64,000 nt of DNA, taken from positions 62,001 to 126,000 of the forward strand of contig JBCBOS010000026.1 in the NCBI GenBank assembly GCA_039821145.1, read 5' to 3'. The notes beneath the pieces are model-generated. The model saw only the letters and a program-made list of their open reading frames with translations. It was not told the origin of the DNA and did no database searches. Made by a program: the position numbers and the translations under genes. The DNA comes from JBCCSZ01 sp039821145 (GTDB lineage Bacteria > Bacteroidota > Bacteroidia > Chitinophagales > Saprospiraceae). Below, piece after piece: positions 1 through 7,969 of the stretch; the stretch's first letter is position 1; each line of letters begins with the position of its first letter.

Positions 1-1281
1 GATTTTGGACTGAATGCAGCCGTGGGGGTCGTGGTGGCCTACATTACTGTCATTGGTTTCACAACGGCCTTGTTGGTGCTTTTCCGCGCGGAACAAATCA
101 TGCGTTTTACCGAGAAAGAATCCATTTGGCATCGGTTGATGGATGGCAGCTACCATTTTACGGTACGGCATCCCAAATTCATCTCCATTACGTCCTTGGT
201 GGTTTTGTTTGTGAGTCTGTGGGGCATCAGCAAGGTGACGACCAATTACCGGGTGGAGAGCAATTTGCCTCGGGGAGAGAAGATATCGGAGGACTTTGTC
301 TTTTTTGAGAAGACCTTTGCAGGATTTCGGCCGTTGGAAGTTGCCCTTTTCAGTCAGGGAGAGTATACGGCAGATTCCTATGAGGTGGTCCAGCAGGTGG
401 ATAAGATCGGACGTTATTTGGACTCGATTCCCGCCGTTCGTTCCGTCAACTCCATTGCCACTTTTTACAAGAGCATTCACCAGATGTTCAACAACAATCG
501 TCCGGATGCCTACAAGATGCCGGAGACGCCTCGTCAGTTTGAAAAATACCAGCGCTTGATTGCCAAGTTGCCCGACAATACCAGTTCTGTACTGATCAGC
601 AAGGATCGCAAAAATACCCGGATGGCGTCGAGGATTTTGGACGTAGGGGCAGACAGTGTCAAGGTGGTGGAAAAGCAGATCAACGATTGGATTGCTGCCA
701 ATGTGGACTCAGAGGTGGTACAGGTGAAAATTACGGGAACTGGATTGATCTTGGACAAAAACTCAGAATATGTCCGCCAGAATCTCATCCAGGGTTTGGG
801 GCTTGCCATTTTGATCATCAGCATTCTCATGGCCTTTTTGTTCAAAGACTGGCGCATGGTGATCATCTCTTTGGTCCCGAATGTCTTTCCCTTGCTCTTG
901 GCAGGCGGTATGTTGGGCTTTGTCGGCATTGAGCTGGAGGCGGGCGTGGCGATTGTCTTTGCCATCGTATTCGGGATTGCGGTGGACGATACCATCCATT
1001 TTCTCAGCAAGTTCAAATTGGCCCTCAACAAAGGCAAAACCATAGAAGAGTCTTTGTACATCACCTTCATAGAGACGGGAAAAGCGATCTGTTTGACCAG
1101 TGTGATCCTCTTTTTTGGATTTTTGGTCATGCTTTTTTCCATTCACCCACCCAGTGTGACCATTGGCTTGCTGATCAGCCTCACACTGGCCAGTGCCTTG
1201 ATGGCTGATTTGTTTACCACTCCGGTCCTGATCAGGTGGTTGGTAAAGGAGAAAACTCCTGCTTCGGAGGCAGACTCTTGA
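1..1281 (+). CDS. RND superfamily / MMPL-domain exporter, C-terminal part (5' end outside window)
   Basis: The frame is open from base 1, so the gene starts before the window and only about the last 427 residues are seen. They hold the end of one transmembrane bundle, a TM segment at about residues 60-80, a periplasmic porter-like domain of roughly 190 residues, and a second bundle of about five TM helices ending near the C-terminus. The stretch FGIAVDDTIHFLSKF is the typical TM4-type segment of the bacterial MMPL/RND 'predicted exporter' group, with the paired acidic residues used for proton coupling. The family exports lipids or other hydrophobic compounds across the inner membrane by proton antiport. 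The substrate cannot be told from sequence. The next gene begins 158 bases downstream and looks separately transcribed. Confidence 0.85.
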   Translation, partial: DFGLNAAVGVVVAYITVIGFTTALLVLFRAEQIMRFTEKESIWHRLMDGSYHFTVRHPKFISITSLVVLFVSLWGISKVTTNYRVESNLPRGEKISEDFVFFEKTFAGFRPLEVALFSQGEYTADSYEVVQQVDKIGRYLDSIPAVRSVNSIATFYKSIHQMFNNNRPDAYKMPETPRQFEKYQRLIAKLPDNTSSVLISKDRKNTRMASRILDVGADSVKVVEKQINDWIAANVDSEVVQVKITGTGLILDKNSEYVRQNLIQGLGLAILIISILMAFLFKDWRMVIISLVPNVFPLLLAGGMLGFVGIELEAGVAIVFAIVFGIAVDDTIHFLSKFKLALNKGKTIEESLYITFIETGKAICLTSVILFFGFLVMLFSIHPPSVTIGLLISLTLASALMADLFTTPVLIRWLVKEKTPASEADS

Positions 1282-1315
1282 GGTCTGTGAATAAATTACG
1301 GCAGTCTATTCTGGC

Positions 1316-1323
1316 TATATTTG
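1316..1323 (+). promoter_or_regulatory. Putative -7 box (TATATTTG) upstream of the E2 gene
   Basis: TATATTTG fits the Bacteroidota -7 consensus TAnnTTTG. No good -33 TTTG lies at the expected 19-21 base distance, and the leader to the start codon at 1440 would be about 110 nt. Tentative. Confidence 0.35.
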
Positions 1324-1439
1324 CGTAATTCCCTATTTTCACGGAATATTGTGTTGATTTGTAAAAAACATCATTCTCATTTGGCAGCAAGCAGGACAGC
1401 AGGCGGTTGCCAAATACCCACAGAATAAGCTAATTACAT

Positions 1440-2699
1440 ATGAGTATTGTAGAAATGCGGGTTCCTGTCATCGGCGAATCCATCACCGAAGTAACGCTCT
1501 CCCAATGGCTCAAAGAGGATGGCGAAATCATTAAATTGGACGAACCCATTTGCGAGTTTGAATCCGATAAGGCCACTCTTGAATTCCCCGCCGAAGCAGC
1601 TGGCAAATTGATGTACGTAGCTGCAGAAGGAGACGATTTGGAGATTGGAGCTTTGGTTGCCAAAATTGACACCAGCGTTTCGGCTGGAGGTGGCGCTCCC
1701 GCAGCTGTTTCCCCTCCCAAAACAGAAGATGCTCCCAAGGAAGAAGCTCCTGCTCCCGTCGCAAGTCCTGCCAATGGAGAGACTTCTTACGCCAGTGGCA
1801 CCCCGTCGCCCGCTGCTGCCAAGATCATGGCAGAACAAAACATCAGTGTGGCCGAAGTTGTCGCAACTGGCAAAGACGGCCGCATCACCAAAGCAGATGT
1901 ATTGGAGGCGGTTGCCAAAAAAGCCAGCGCCCCTGCTCCCGTCAAGGCCAAGGCGCCTGCTGAGCAAGCCCCTGCCCCTGCCGCTCCTGCTCCCCAAGAG
2001 CGCGGGACTCGCCGCAAGAAAATGAGCCGGATGCGCCGGACCATCGCCAAGCGCTTGGTATCTGCTAAGAACCAGACAGCGATGCTGACGACCTTCAACG
2101 AGGTAGACCTGTCCGAGGTCATGAAGCTGCGGAAAAAATACCAAGAAGAGTTTGTGGAGAAATACGGCATCAAGTTGGGCTTCATGTCTCTCTTTGCCAA
2201 GGCATGTGCCAAGGCCTTGATGGAGATGCCCGATGTCAATGCGATGATCGATGGCGAAGAGATCGTTTACCACGACTTTGTTGACATATCCATTGCCATT
2301 TCTACCCCCAACGGCTTGGTGGTACCTCCTGTAAAGAATGTCGAATCCAAAGACTTTCACGAGATCGAGAAAGAGATCAAGAGCCTGGCAGGCAAGGCCC
2401 GCGAAGGCAAGTTGACCCTGGATGAAATGAAAGGCGGAACCTTTACCATCACCAATGGCGGTGTTTTTGGTTCCCTGGTCAGCACACCCATCATCAATGA
2501 GCCTCAGTCGGCCATTCTCGGGATGCACACCATCCAACAACGGCCTGTGGCTGTCAACGGAGAGGTCGTCATTCGTCCGATGATGTACCTGGCCTTGTCC
2601 TACGATCATCGGATCATCGATGGCAGCACCTCAGTCACCTTCTTGGTCAAAGTGAAAAAGTTGTTGGAAGACCCGGTTAAGCTGCTGCTGGGCATCTGA
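1440..2699 (+). CDS. odhB: 2-oxoglutarate dehydrogenase E2, dihydrolipoyllysine succinyltransferase
   Basis: Transfers the succinyl group from lipoyl-lysine to CoA in the TCA-cycle 2-oxoglutarate dehydrogenase complex. The 419 residues show an N-terminal lipoyl domain with lipoyl-lysine K44 in ESDKATLEFPA, an Ala/Pro-rich linker, an E3-binding peripheral domain (about 120-160, ending GRITKADVLEAV), a second Ala/Pro linker, and the catalytic acyltransferase domain with the DHRIIDG motif (H390) near the C-terminus. A single lipoyl domain and the length match SucB/OdhB rather than pyruvate E2, but a branched-chain E2 is a less likely alternative. The E1 gene is not adjacent, so the complex is encoded at more than one locus. 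The ATG at 1440 gives the standard N-terminus. Confidence 0.9.
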   Translation: MSIVEMRVPVIGESITEVTLSQWLKEDGEIIKLDEPICEFESDKATLEFPAEAAGKLMYVAAEGDDLEIGALVAKIDTSVSAGGGAPAAVSPPKTEDAPKEEAPAPVASPANGETSYASGTPSPAAAKIMAEQNISVAEVVATGKDGRITKADVLEAVAKKASAPAPVKAKAPAEQAPAPAAPAPQERGTRRKKMSRMRRTIAKRLVSAKNQTAMLTTFNEVDLSEVMKLRKKYQEEFVEKYGIKLGFMSLFAKACAKALMEMPDVNAMIDGEEIVYHDFVDISIAISTPNGLVVPPVKNVESKDFHEIEKEIKSLAGKAREGKLTLDEMKGGTFTITNGGVFGSLVSTPIINEPQSAILGMHTIQQRPVAVNGEVVIRPMMYLALSYDHRIIDGSTSVTFLVKVKKLLEDPVKLLLGI

Positions 2700-2730
2700 T
2701 GCCATCCACTGTTCACCACAAAACGAGCGA

Positions 2731-3243
2731 ATGACCCTCCGACAGTTCATAGAGATGCTGGGAGACAATCCCTATTATGTCTTGTTCTTTTTTTTGATGC
2801 TGCCTTTGACGGCCTTTCTGGCTGGTATTTTTGGCAAGAACGAAGGGCACATCTCCCCGTGGAAGTACTTGTATGCGACCTTGGTCTATCTGGCGAGCAT
2901 ACCAGGCATCTTTGCCATTACACTGAGTGTTTACCTGTTCTTGTTTGAACGCCGATCCATTTTTGATACGGATTTGTACACGCAGATTTTGCCCATTGTG
3001 GCCATGATTGCCACCCTTTTGCTGATTCGTCGCAATGTCGATCTCGATTTGATTCCAGGCTTTGGCAAGCTGTCGGGCCTGGTGATCATGGTGACAGCTG
3101 TGCTGATCTTGATGTGGATGGTGGATCGGACGCGGATCTTTGTGTTTTCTTACATGCCTTTCCAGCAGGTGTTGCTCATTTTTGGAGCGCTGTTGTTGGC
3201 GGTATGGTTTGGGTGGAACAGGTTGTTTGGCAGACGGGCTTGA
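2731..3243 (+). CDS. Small polytopic membrane protein of unknown function
   Basis: A 170-residue very hydrophobic protein with about five predicted TM segments (near residues 15-35, 48-72, 86-100, 112-130 and 140-160). Short charged loops separate them and there is no signal peptide or recognisable catalytic motif. It starts 31 bases after the E2 stop, so it may be co-transcribed with it. I do not recognise the family. Its codon use looks like that of the neighbours, and the antisense frames show no known protein. It is probably a real conserved membrane protein of the phylum. Confidence 0.65.
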   Translation: MTLRQFIEMLGDNPYYVLFFFLMLPLTAFLAGIFGKNEGHISPWKYLYATLVYLASIPGIFAITLSVYLFLFERRSIFDTDLYTQILPIVAMIATLLLIRRNVDLDLIPGFGKLSGLVIMVTAVLILMWMVDRTRIFVFSYMPFQQVLLIFGALLLAVWFGWNRLFGRRA

Positions 3244-3668
3244 GAGGAGGAGATGAGCGTTTGGGCTCGCTGAGATTTGGTGGGGGGATGTAGTTTGGGG
3301 CTTTGGGTGGGCCCGCCCTCTAGGTGACCCCAATCAGGCCACCCCTTTTTGGAACCGCACCCAGGCACAGCTCCGCCAACCCAAACCTGGGCAGATACGC
3401 CCAAAATGGATGTTTTTTGTCATCAATCCCCTCGTCTGCGCAGCCCAAAGGGTTGATTTATGTCGGTAATAGGACACGGCACCCCCTGAAATTCCATAAA
3501 TAAAAGTGTTAAAGTTTTGAATTTTTTTATTTGATATGGGTAAAAATTTGGTATACAGTTCATAAGGTATGATTATTTTTGCACTTTGTAAGGTGTCATT
3601 TTTTGCCATTTTCTCTCTTTCCATCCCATTTCTAGCAGTTTTCATGTATTGGTCACTCGTATGCTGAC
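3244..3668. other. 425-bp gap between two convergent genes; nothing convincing seen
   Basis: The left part is GC-rich and the right part (about 3490-3660) is AT-rich with several T runs. No open frame resembles a protein, no tRNA cloverleaf is evident, and no strong inverted repeat was found by eye. Confidence 0.5.
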
Positions 3669-4061
3669 TCATTGCTCCAGTCTCGCCGCAATGGCATTGA
3701 TCAGTTGTTCCTTGTCAGTCTTTGCTTTGTCGAGAAAGCTTTGAGGGATGGCCAGTTGGTCGTTGTACTTTGCAGACCACAGCATCATTTCCACAAGAAC
3801 AGGGACCAGATTTTTGCCTTTCTGCGTTAGCGAATACTCCTTTTTTGTCCGGAGCTTTTCGTACACCTTTGACTCAATCACACCATTGTTTTCCAGCTTT
3901 TTCAAGCGATCAGACAGCACATTGGTTGCGATGCCCTCCTTTGAGTTGAGGAAGTCGGTATAAAACTTCTTCCCGTCAAAGATGAAGTCTCTGATGATCA
4001 AAAACGTCCATTTGTCTCCAAAAAAATCCAGTGCATAGCTGATTGGGCAGTCCGATCTCAT
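3669..4061 (-). CDS. HxlR-family winged-helix transcriptional regulator
   Basis: 130-residue one-domain DNA-binding protein. The N-terminus MRSDCPISYALDFFGDKW is the hallmark of HxlR proteins, whose Cys near residue 5 is often a redox or electrophile sensor in this family (YodB, QorR). The central segment DRLKKLENNGVIESKVYE followed by YSLTQKGKNLVPVL is the winged helix. I chose the ATG at 4061, not the upstream in-frame start near 4121. The longer form would run through both palindromic operators and would lack the normal family N-terminus. The gene is divergent from the NTF2-like gene at 4162, and the two share an operator region, so autoregulation plus control of the neighbour is likely (inference). 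Confidence 0.88.
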   Translation of the reverse strand: MRSDCPISYALDFFGDKWTFLIIRDFIFDGKKFYTDFLNSKEGIATNVLSDRLKKLENNGVIESKVYEKLRTKKEYSLTQKGKNLVPVLVEMMLWSAKYNDQLAIPQSFLDKAKTDKEQLINAIAARLEQ

Positions 4062-4077
4062 AATTTTTCTCTTTGTT

Positions 4078-4094
4078 ACTTGCGTTTTACAAGT
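4078..4094. promoter_or_regulatory. Putative HxlR operator 1 (17-bp palindrome)
   Basis: ACTTGCGTTTTACAAGT: 5-bp arms ACTTG/CAAGT around a 7-base centre. It lies 17 bases upstream of the regulator start codon and has the same arms and length as the element at 4114-4130. Confidence 0.7.
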
Positions 4095-4113
4095 TAATGA
4101 TGGATTTTTATTT

Positions 4114-4130
4114 ACTTGCAATTAGCAAGT
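4114..4130. promoter_or_regulatory. Putative HxlR operator 2 (17-bp palindrome)
   Basis: ACTTGCAATTAGCAAGT: perfect 6-bp arms ACTTGC/GCAAGT around 5 bases. Its centre is 36 bp from the centre of operator 1, so the two dimer sites are a few helical turns apart. It covers the first bases of a possible GTG start of the plus-strand gene, which argues for the later ATG at 4162. Confidence 0.75.
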
Positions 4131-4161
4131 GAGTAATTTTACAACCAATTCTTTCTTTTCA

Positions 4162-4641
4162 ATGGATACGATACAAATAAATTTCGATTCTTTGCGCAAA
4201 GCCAGCTGGTCTGATCAAGAAACAGAAAATGTAAAGCTGGTCATTGACTTCATTTATCACCTGATGAACAAACACGACTTCGATTACGTTGCCAAAAAAT
4301 TTGGGAATCAGTCTTATGTGCAGCACAACCGCGGGATTCCCGATGGCATGAGTGCGCTGATCGAGTATGTGAAAAACTTTGCTGGCACTTATCCCGAGTA
4401 TGCCTATGATGTCAAACACATTTTTGCCGATGGTGATTTTGTGATCTTTCACTCTCATGCCACCACCAAGGCCCAGCATCGCGGCAACGATCAGAAAGGA
4501 CTCAACATCATAGATACCTGGGAGATCAAAAACGGAGAGATTGTCACCCATTGGGATGCCCTCCAGCCATTGGATGGGTTCATGCGTTTTTACAACCTAC
4601 TTGTCGGTGGCAAGATCAAAAATGCAAACGGCGTTTTTTGA
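4162..4641 (+). CDS. NTF2-like / SnoaL-like polyketide-cyclase-fold protein
   Basis: 159 residues from the ATG at 4162. The body matches the SnoaL-like NTF2 fold: an N-terminal helix with NKHDFDYVAKKFG, then YVQHNRGIPDGMSALIEYVKNF, FADGDFVIFHSHATT and a final WEIKNGEIVTHWDALQPL. The pattern of His/Asp in a conical barrel is typical of small-molecule-binding members, and many such proteins sit beside HxlR or TetR regulators. The substrate is unknown. A GTG at 4129 would add 11 residues but lies inside the operator palindrome. Divergent from the HxlR gene, so probably its target. It ends 21 bases from the convergent DUF3179 gene. Confidence 0.8.
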   Translation: MDTIQINFDSLRKASWSDQETENVKLVIDFIYHLMNKHDFDYVAKKFGNQSYVQHNRGIPDGMSALIEYVKNFAGTYPEYAYDVKHIFADGDFVIFHSHATTKAQHRGNDQKGLNIIDTWEIKNGEIVTHWDALQPLDGFMRFYNLLVGGKIKNANGVF

Positions 4642-4662
4642 CCATTTGCTGGTGAACTGTCA

Positions 4663-6705
4663 TCAATACAGCTCCGTCTCAGGGTGAAAGGCATACCACG
4701 CAAACCAATACATGCTGACAGCTGGCAGTAGTTTCCCATTTGCATCGGTGATGCGGGCATGGCCGCTTTTGGCGTCGTAGTGGACTTGCAGTGACTGGCC
4801 GTGGAAAGTATCGCTGAGCAGCTCCTTTTGCTTGTGCAATTTTCGGAAAGGATAGGCTTTGTATTTTCCATTGATCTCTATGCCAATGACCAATTCTTTC
4901 TTGTCGAGTTGCTTGTCTGCCTTGTCGACGGGAAACATCAAATCGGGAGAGTTCGCATACTTTCGATATGCATCAGTCCGATATTTGTCGCCAGCTACCT
5001 CTAGGACAAGGGTCTCCGGAAAACGCTCTTTCCACCGCCCCCAGTCAACATACTCCATGGGAATGCTCTCCAACTTGGTGCCTGCCAGTGGCCCGGCAAT
5101 GGCCTGCCCCAGGATCTGAGACCAGAGTGATTCCGTTGTTCTATCATACAGCAAGACATCGCTGTTGTACAGCAGGCCGGACACGCCAAAGGTGGTTCCC
5201 TCGGCCAAGCCCGTGGTCAAAAAGGCAATTCCGCTTCGGCACAGGGGGCAATAAGTTACGATGACGTCTTGTTGTGCAAACTGATCATTGACGATTTCAT
5301 GTCGGTCCATGACGCGTACTGGGTAGGCTTTGGCAATGCCATTGTGGTACACGCCCAAGACAGGGTCTTTGTCGGTCAGGTAAGCAGGTGGCTCGGAAGA
5401 AAACTTGGGCTGATCAATGGAGGGGATGCCGTCTCGGGGCGGGCCGCCGGATTTGATCTCCTTCAGGGGGATGGCAAGGTTGGAGAGGGCAAATCCATTG
5501 CGCATAGAAGCTTTTGGGGAGGAGGGGACAGAAGTGGCGGCGATCACATCAGTCGCCGCTTTTTCAGGGCGGTAATTCATGGGCAGAAAATCTGCAAGCC
5601 CTTCATTGTTCCAATGCCCGTACTCGACCAGCAAACCCGATTGGGTTGGATAGCCTTCTTTGTTGAGCCAAACCTTGCTTTTGCGGGCAAACAACCAAGA
5701 CGTCTGTCCTCGTTTTTTTTGCTGCCCCAGTGTGCTCACCTCCTGGTCTACCAAATCGCTCTCTGCCCGATGACTGAGCTGCTTGGCCGATCTTCCCAAG
5801 CGATTGGGGGCGCGACCTTTGGACAATTCCTCTTCTCTGGTGTAGATGATCTTGATGAAATCCTTGAACTGAAGGCTGTACTGCTCCCCTGAGGCCTGGA
5901 TGAGTTGGTCCATATTGGGTCTGCCAGTGGTGGTAAACTTTTGGCCATTCTCCAACTTGGCAGTGTACACATCAAAGCCGTTTTCCTTGAGCTGGCCATC
6001 CATTAAGCTGAGGTAAAAATGCCGGGGAGAACCGAGAAATGCTTTTTTGCGATTTTTGGTCCATCGATTTTGTTCCTTCTCATCGGTGGAAGGGAGAGGC
6101 TCAAAAAATGCTTTGCCACCATAGCTGAGCTGTCCGCCTTTGTCGAGAGAGAAATCCTCCAAAAGGAAATGGATGAGGTAGCCCGTTGCCTTGTTTTCAA
6201 ATTGGAGCAATTCGGCTGCCTGGGCGGTCAACTCTCCGGATGACGATTTTTCCAACAACACTTTGTCCGGGTTGAGGAATTTACATTTGGAGGCATTGGC
6301 GGTCTGTCCCAGAATGGCCTGCGTAAAATCTTTCAAATATCGATTGCGCTTCCTGCTTCGCTTGGCCGATACTTGGATGGTGCTCAAATCCACCGTCGAG
6401 GGGAATAGTTTGAAATTGCCATCGGAGGCAGAGGTAGTGGCAGAGGAAACGCGGACCACTTTGCTGACGGCTCGGTAACTGATGTGAGACACCACCAGCT
6501 TGTAAGTTCCTTCAGGCAGCTTGTCGAAGCGATACTGACCCTGTTCGTCGGTCAATGTGGAAAAGGTGGTATTCTCCAAAAAAATGTGGGCAGCATCCAC
6601 GGGCTCTTTGCTGTTCCAGTCGGTAATGACACCAGACAAGCTGAATTGGGCAATGGAAAAAAGAGAGCAACAGCAGAATAGAAAACACAGCATAGCGCGC
6701 GACAT
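4663..6705 (-). CDS. Carboxypeptidase-regulatory-like / DUF3179 fusion protein, exported
   Basis: 680 residues from the ATG at 6705, which gives a signal peptide (MSRAMLCFLFCCCSLFSIAQ). A longer in-frame start at 6930 would bury it. Residues about 20-100 form a CarboxypepD_reg-like beta-sandwich (LSGVITDWNSKEPVDAAHIF ... LPEGTYKLVVSHISYR), the module common at the N-terminus of Bacteroidota surface proteins. Residues about 110-390 resemble the middle region of that Bacteroidota protein group (FLNPDKVLLE, ENKATGYLIHFLLEDF, RKKAFLGSPRHFYLSLMDG). The last 240 residues are a DUF3179 domain (DPVLGVYHNGIAKAYPVRVMDR, HEIVND, VIVTYCPLCRSGIAF, GVSGLLYNSDVLLYDRTTESLW). Neither half has a known biochemical role. 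The combination of a surface-adhesion-like module with DUF3179 in one frame is unusual; no frameshift is visible at the junction. Confidence 0.8.
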   Translation of the reverse strand: MSRAMLCFLFCCCSLFSIAQFSLSGVITDWNSKEPVDAAHIFLENTTFSTLTDEQGQYRFDKLPEGTYKLVVSHISYRAVSKVVRVSSATTSASDGNFKLFPSTVDLSTIQVSAKRSRKRNRYLKDFTQAILGQTANASKCKFLNPDKVLLEKSSSGELTAQAAELLQFENKATGYLIHFLLEDFSLDKGGQLSYGGKAFFEPLPSTDEKEQNRWTKNRKKAFLGSPRHFYLSLMDGQLKENGFDVYTAKLENGQKFTTTGRPNMDQLIQASGEQYSLQFKDFIKIIYTREEELSKGRAPNRLGRSAKQLSHRAESDLVDQEVSTLGQQKKRGQTSWLFARKSKVWLNKEGYPTQSGLLVEYGHWNNEGLADFLPMNYRPEKAATDVIAATSVPSSPKASMRNGFALSNLAIPLKEIKSGGPPRDGIPSIDQPKFSSEPPAYLTDKDPVLGVYHNGIAKAYPVRVMDRHEIVNDQFAQQDVIVTYCPLCRSGIAFLTTGLAEGTTFGVSGLLYNSDVLLYDRTTESLWSQILGQAIAGPLAGTKLESIPMEYVDWGRWKERFPETLVLEVAGDKYRTDAYRKYANSPDLMFPVDKADKQLDKKELVIGIEINGKYKAYPFRKLHKQKELLSDTFHGQSLQVHYDAKSGHARITDANGKLLPAVSMYWFAWYAFHPETELY

Positions 6706-6802
6706 AATCAGATCGTTTTGTCTCCTAAGATTACAAATAATTGCCCTGCCGGAGTATCGGCTGAGCGACCTTCGCTTGACTTTGCTCGTTGGAAAGGTAG
6801 GC

Positions 6803-7282
6803 TTAGTCCTCACTCGGAGGAAGCAGTTTGTGGACTTTGACGCAGTGGAATTGGTCCTGAGGCAATTTTTCGTAAGGCTCGGGAAAAGCATCGAATCCAC
6901 ATTCACGAAAGAAACCGACATAGAGTTCATCTACTTCGGTCTCCAATATTTTGACAGGCAAGTGCTTGGGCAGGCGTTCGATCATGAACTTTCCGACGCC
7001 TTTCCACTGAATGTCTGGCTCCACCGCAATGTGTCGAATGAAAAATCGGTGATGTTCCAATTGTTCCACACCAATGATCCCGAGAATCTGATCTTCAAAT
7101 GTGACCTTGAACAAAAGCTTTTTTGTTCCTGACAACAAATATTCATTCAACAGTTGCCGGACTGTGTCTTCCGAATCACTCTTGCTGCTGATGGATAAAA
7201 GCCGCTTTAGTTGGTCTCGTTGAGGATTGGCATCTTGTACGGGTGCCAGTTCTAGTGCATCCTTATATTTCGTTATTTGCAT
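6803..7282 (-). CDS. GNAT-family N-acetyltransferase
   Basis: 159 residues from the ATG at 7282, preceded by a purine-rich ACAGAG. An in-frame upstream start at 7411 adds a poorly conserved segment. The GNAT core is visible as IGVEQLEHHRFFIRHIAVEPDIQWKGVGKFMIERL, where RHIAVEP is the beta4 strand and the Q/R-x-x-G-x-G/A acetyl-CoA loop is present as QWKGVGK. VDELYVGFFRECGFD is the usual C-terminal helix. It would acetylate an amine using acetyl-CoA, with an unknown substrate. It lies 97 bases upstream of the DUF3179 fusion on the same strand but without clear evidence of an operon. Confidence 0.75.
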   Translation of the reverse strand: MQITKYKDALELAPVQDANPQRDQLKRLLSISSKSDSEDTVRQLLNEYLLSGTKKLLFKVTFEDQILGIIGVEQLEHHRFFIRHIAVEPDIQWKGVGKFMIERLPKHLPVKILETEVDELYVGFFRECGFDAFPEPYEKLPQDQFHCVKVHKLLPPSED

Positions 7283-7506
7283 CTCTGTAAATTTGGCAAA
7301 GCCTATGACATCGTTTAACTTGGGAGAGATGAACCATTGCCAAAATATGAAATTATCTTTGATTATTTCTAAATAAGCTTTGAGGAATGGGAGAAGATTT
7401 GGGATTGTCAAAACAATTGACCAGCATCAAACCAAATATTCCCCAGAATTGATTCTTCTGACTCACAAGTTCTACATCATTTTTCAAGCCGAAATTTCTC
7501 TTTTTT

Positions 7507-7920
7507 ATGAATCCATTTCACCTCGCCTTTCCCGTCAGCGACCTGGCAGTCACCCGTCAATTTTATGGTGAATTGCTGGGCTGCACCATTGGCCGCTCTG
7601 CCGAACGCTGGGTTGATTTTGACTTTTGGGGCCATCAATTGTCTGCTCACCTGACCGATGATCGCCCCGCCGAACCCATGAGCAATCCCGTGGATGGCAA
7701 GCAGGTTCCCGTCCGGCATTTTGGAGCCATTCTGGAATGGTCGCAGTGGCATGCCCTGGCCGACAAACTCAAAAAAGCCAACATCCAGTTTGTCATCGAA
7801 CCCTACATTCGCTTCCAGGGAGAAGTGGGCGAACAGGCAACCATGTTTTTCCTCGATCCCAGTGGAAATGCCCTGGAATTCAAATCCTTCAAAGACCCTG
7901 CCCAGGTTTTCGCGACCTGA
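7507..7920 (+). CDS. VOC / glyoxalase-fold protein
   Basis: 137 residues comprising one vicinal-oxygen-chelate unit pair. The first beta strand HLAFPVSDLAVTRQFYGELLG carries H5, and the last strand FFLDPSGNALEFKSF carries E124, both usual metal-ligand positions. A middle HFGAILEW supplies a further His. The family covers glyoxalases, ring-cleaving dioxygenases and resistance proteins. This member is closest in layout to the small uncharacterised dioxygenase-like type, so no substrate is assigned. The start ATG follows an AT-rich divergent promoter region that contains TATCTTTG at 7354-7361. Confidence 0.82.
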   Translation: MNPFHLAFPVSDLAVTRQFYGELLGCTIGRSAERWVDFDFWGHQLSAHLTDDRPAEPMSNPVDGKQVPVRHFGAILEWSQWHALADKLKKANIQFVIEPYIRFQGEVGEQATMFFLDPSGNALEFKSFKDPAQVFAT

Positions 7921-7969
7921 CGTGCTTGCCCAACAACGTCCTTGTCCGACCGTACAGCTAAAGAAAAGC

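Noticed and set aside
3244..3668. A small RNA or hidden gene in the gap downstream of the small membrane protein
   Set aside because: No conserved structure, promoter or terminator could be seen, and no open frame resembles a protein.
4129..4161. GTG start 11 codons upstream in the NTF2-like gene
   Set aside because: It sits inside the second HxlR palindrome, and the family N-terminus fits the ATG at 4162 better.
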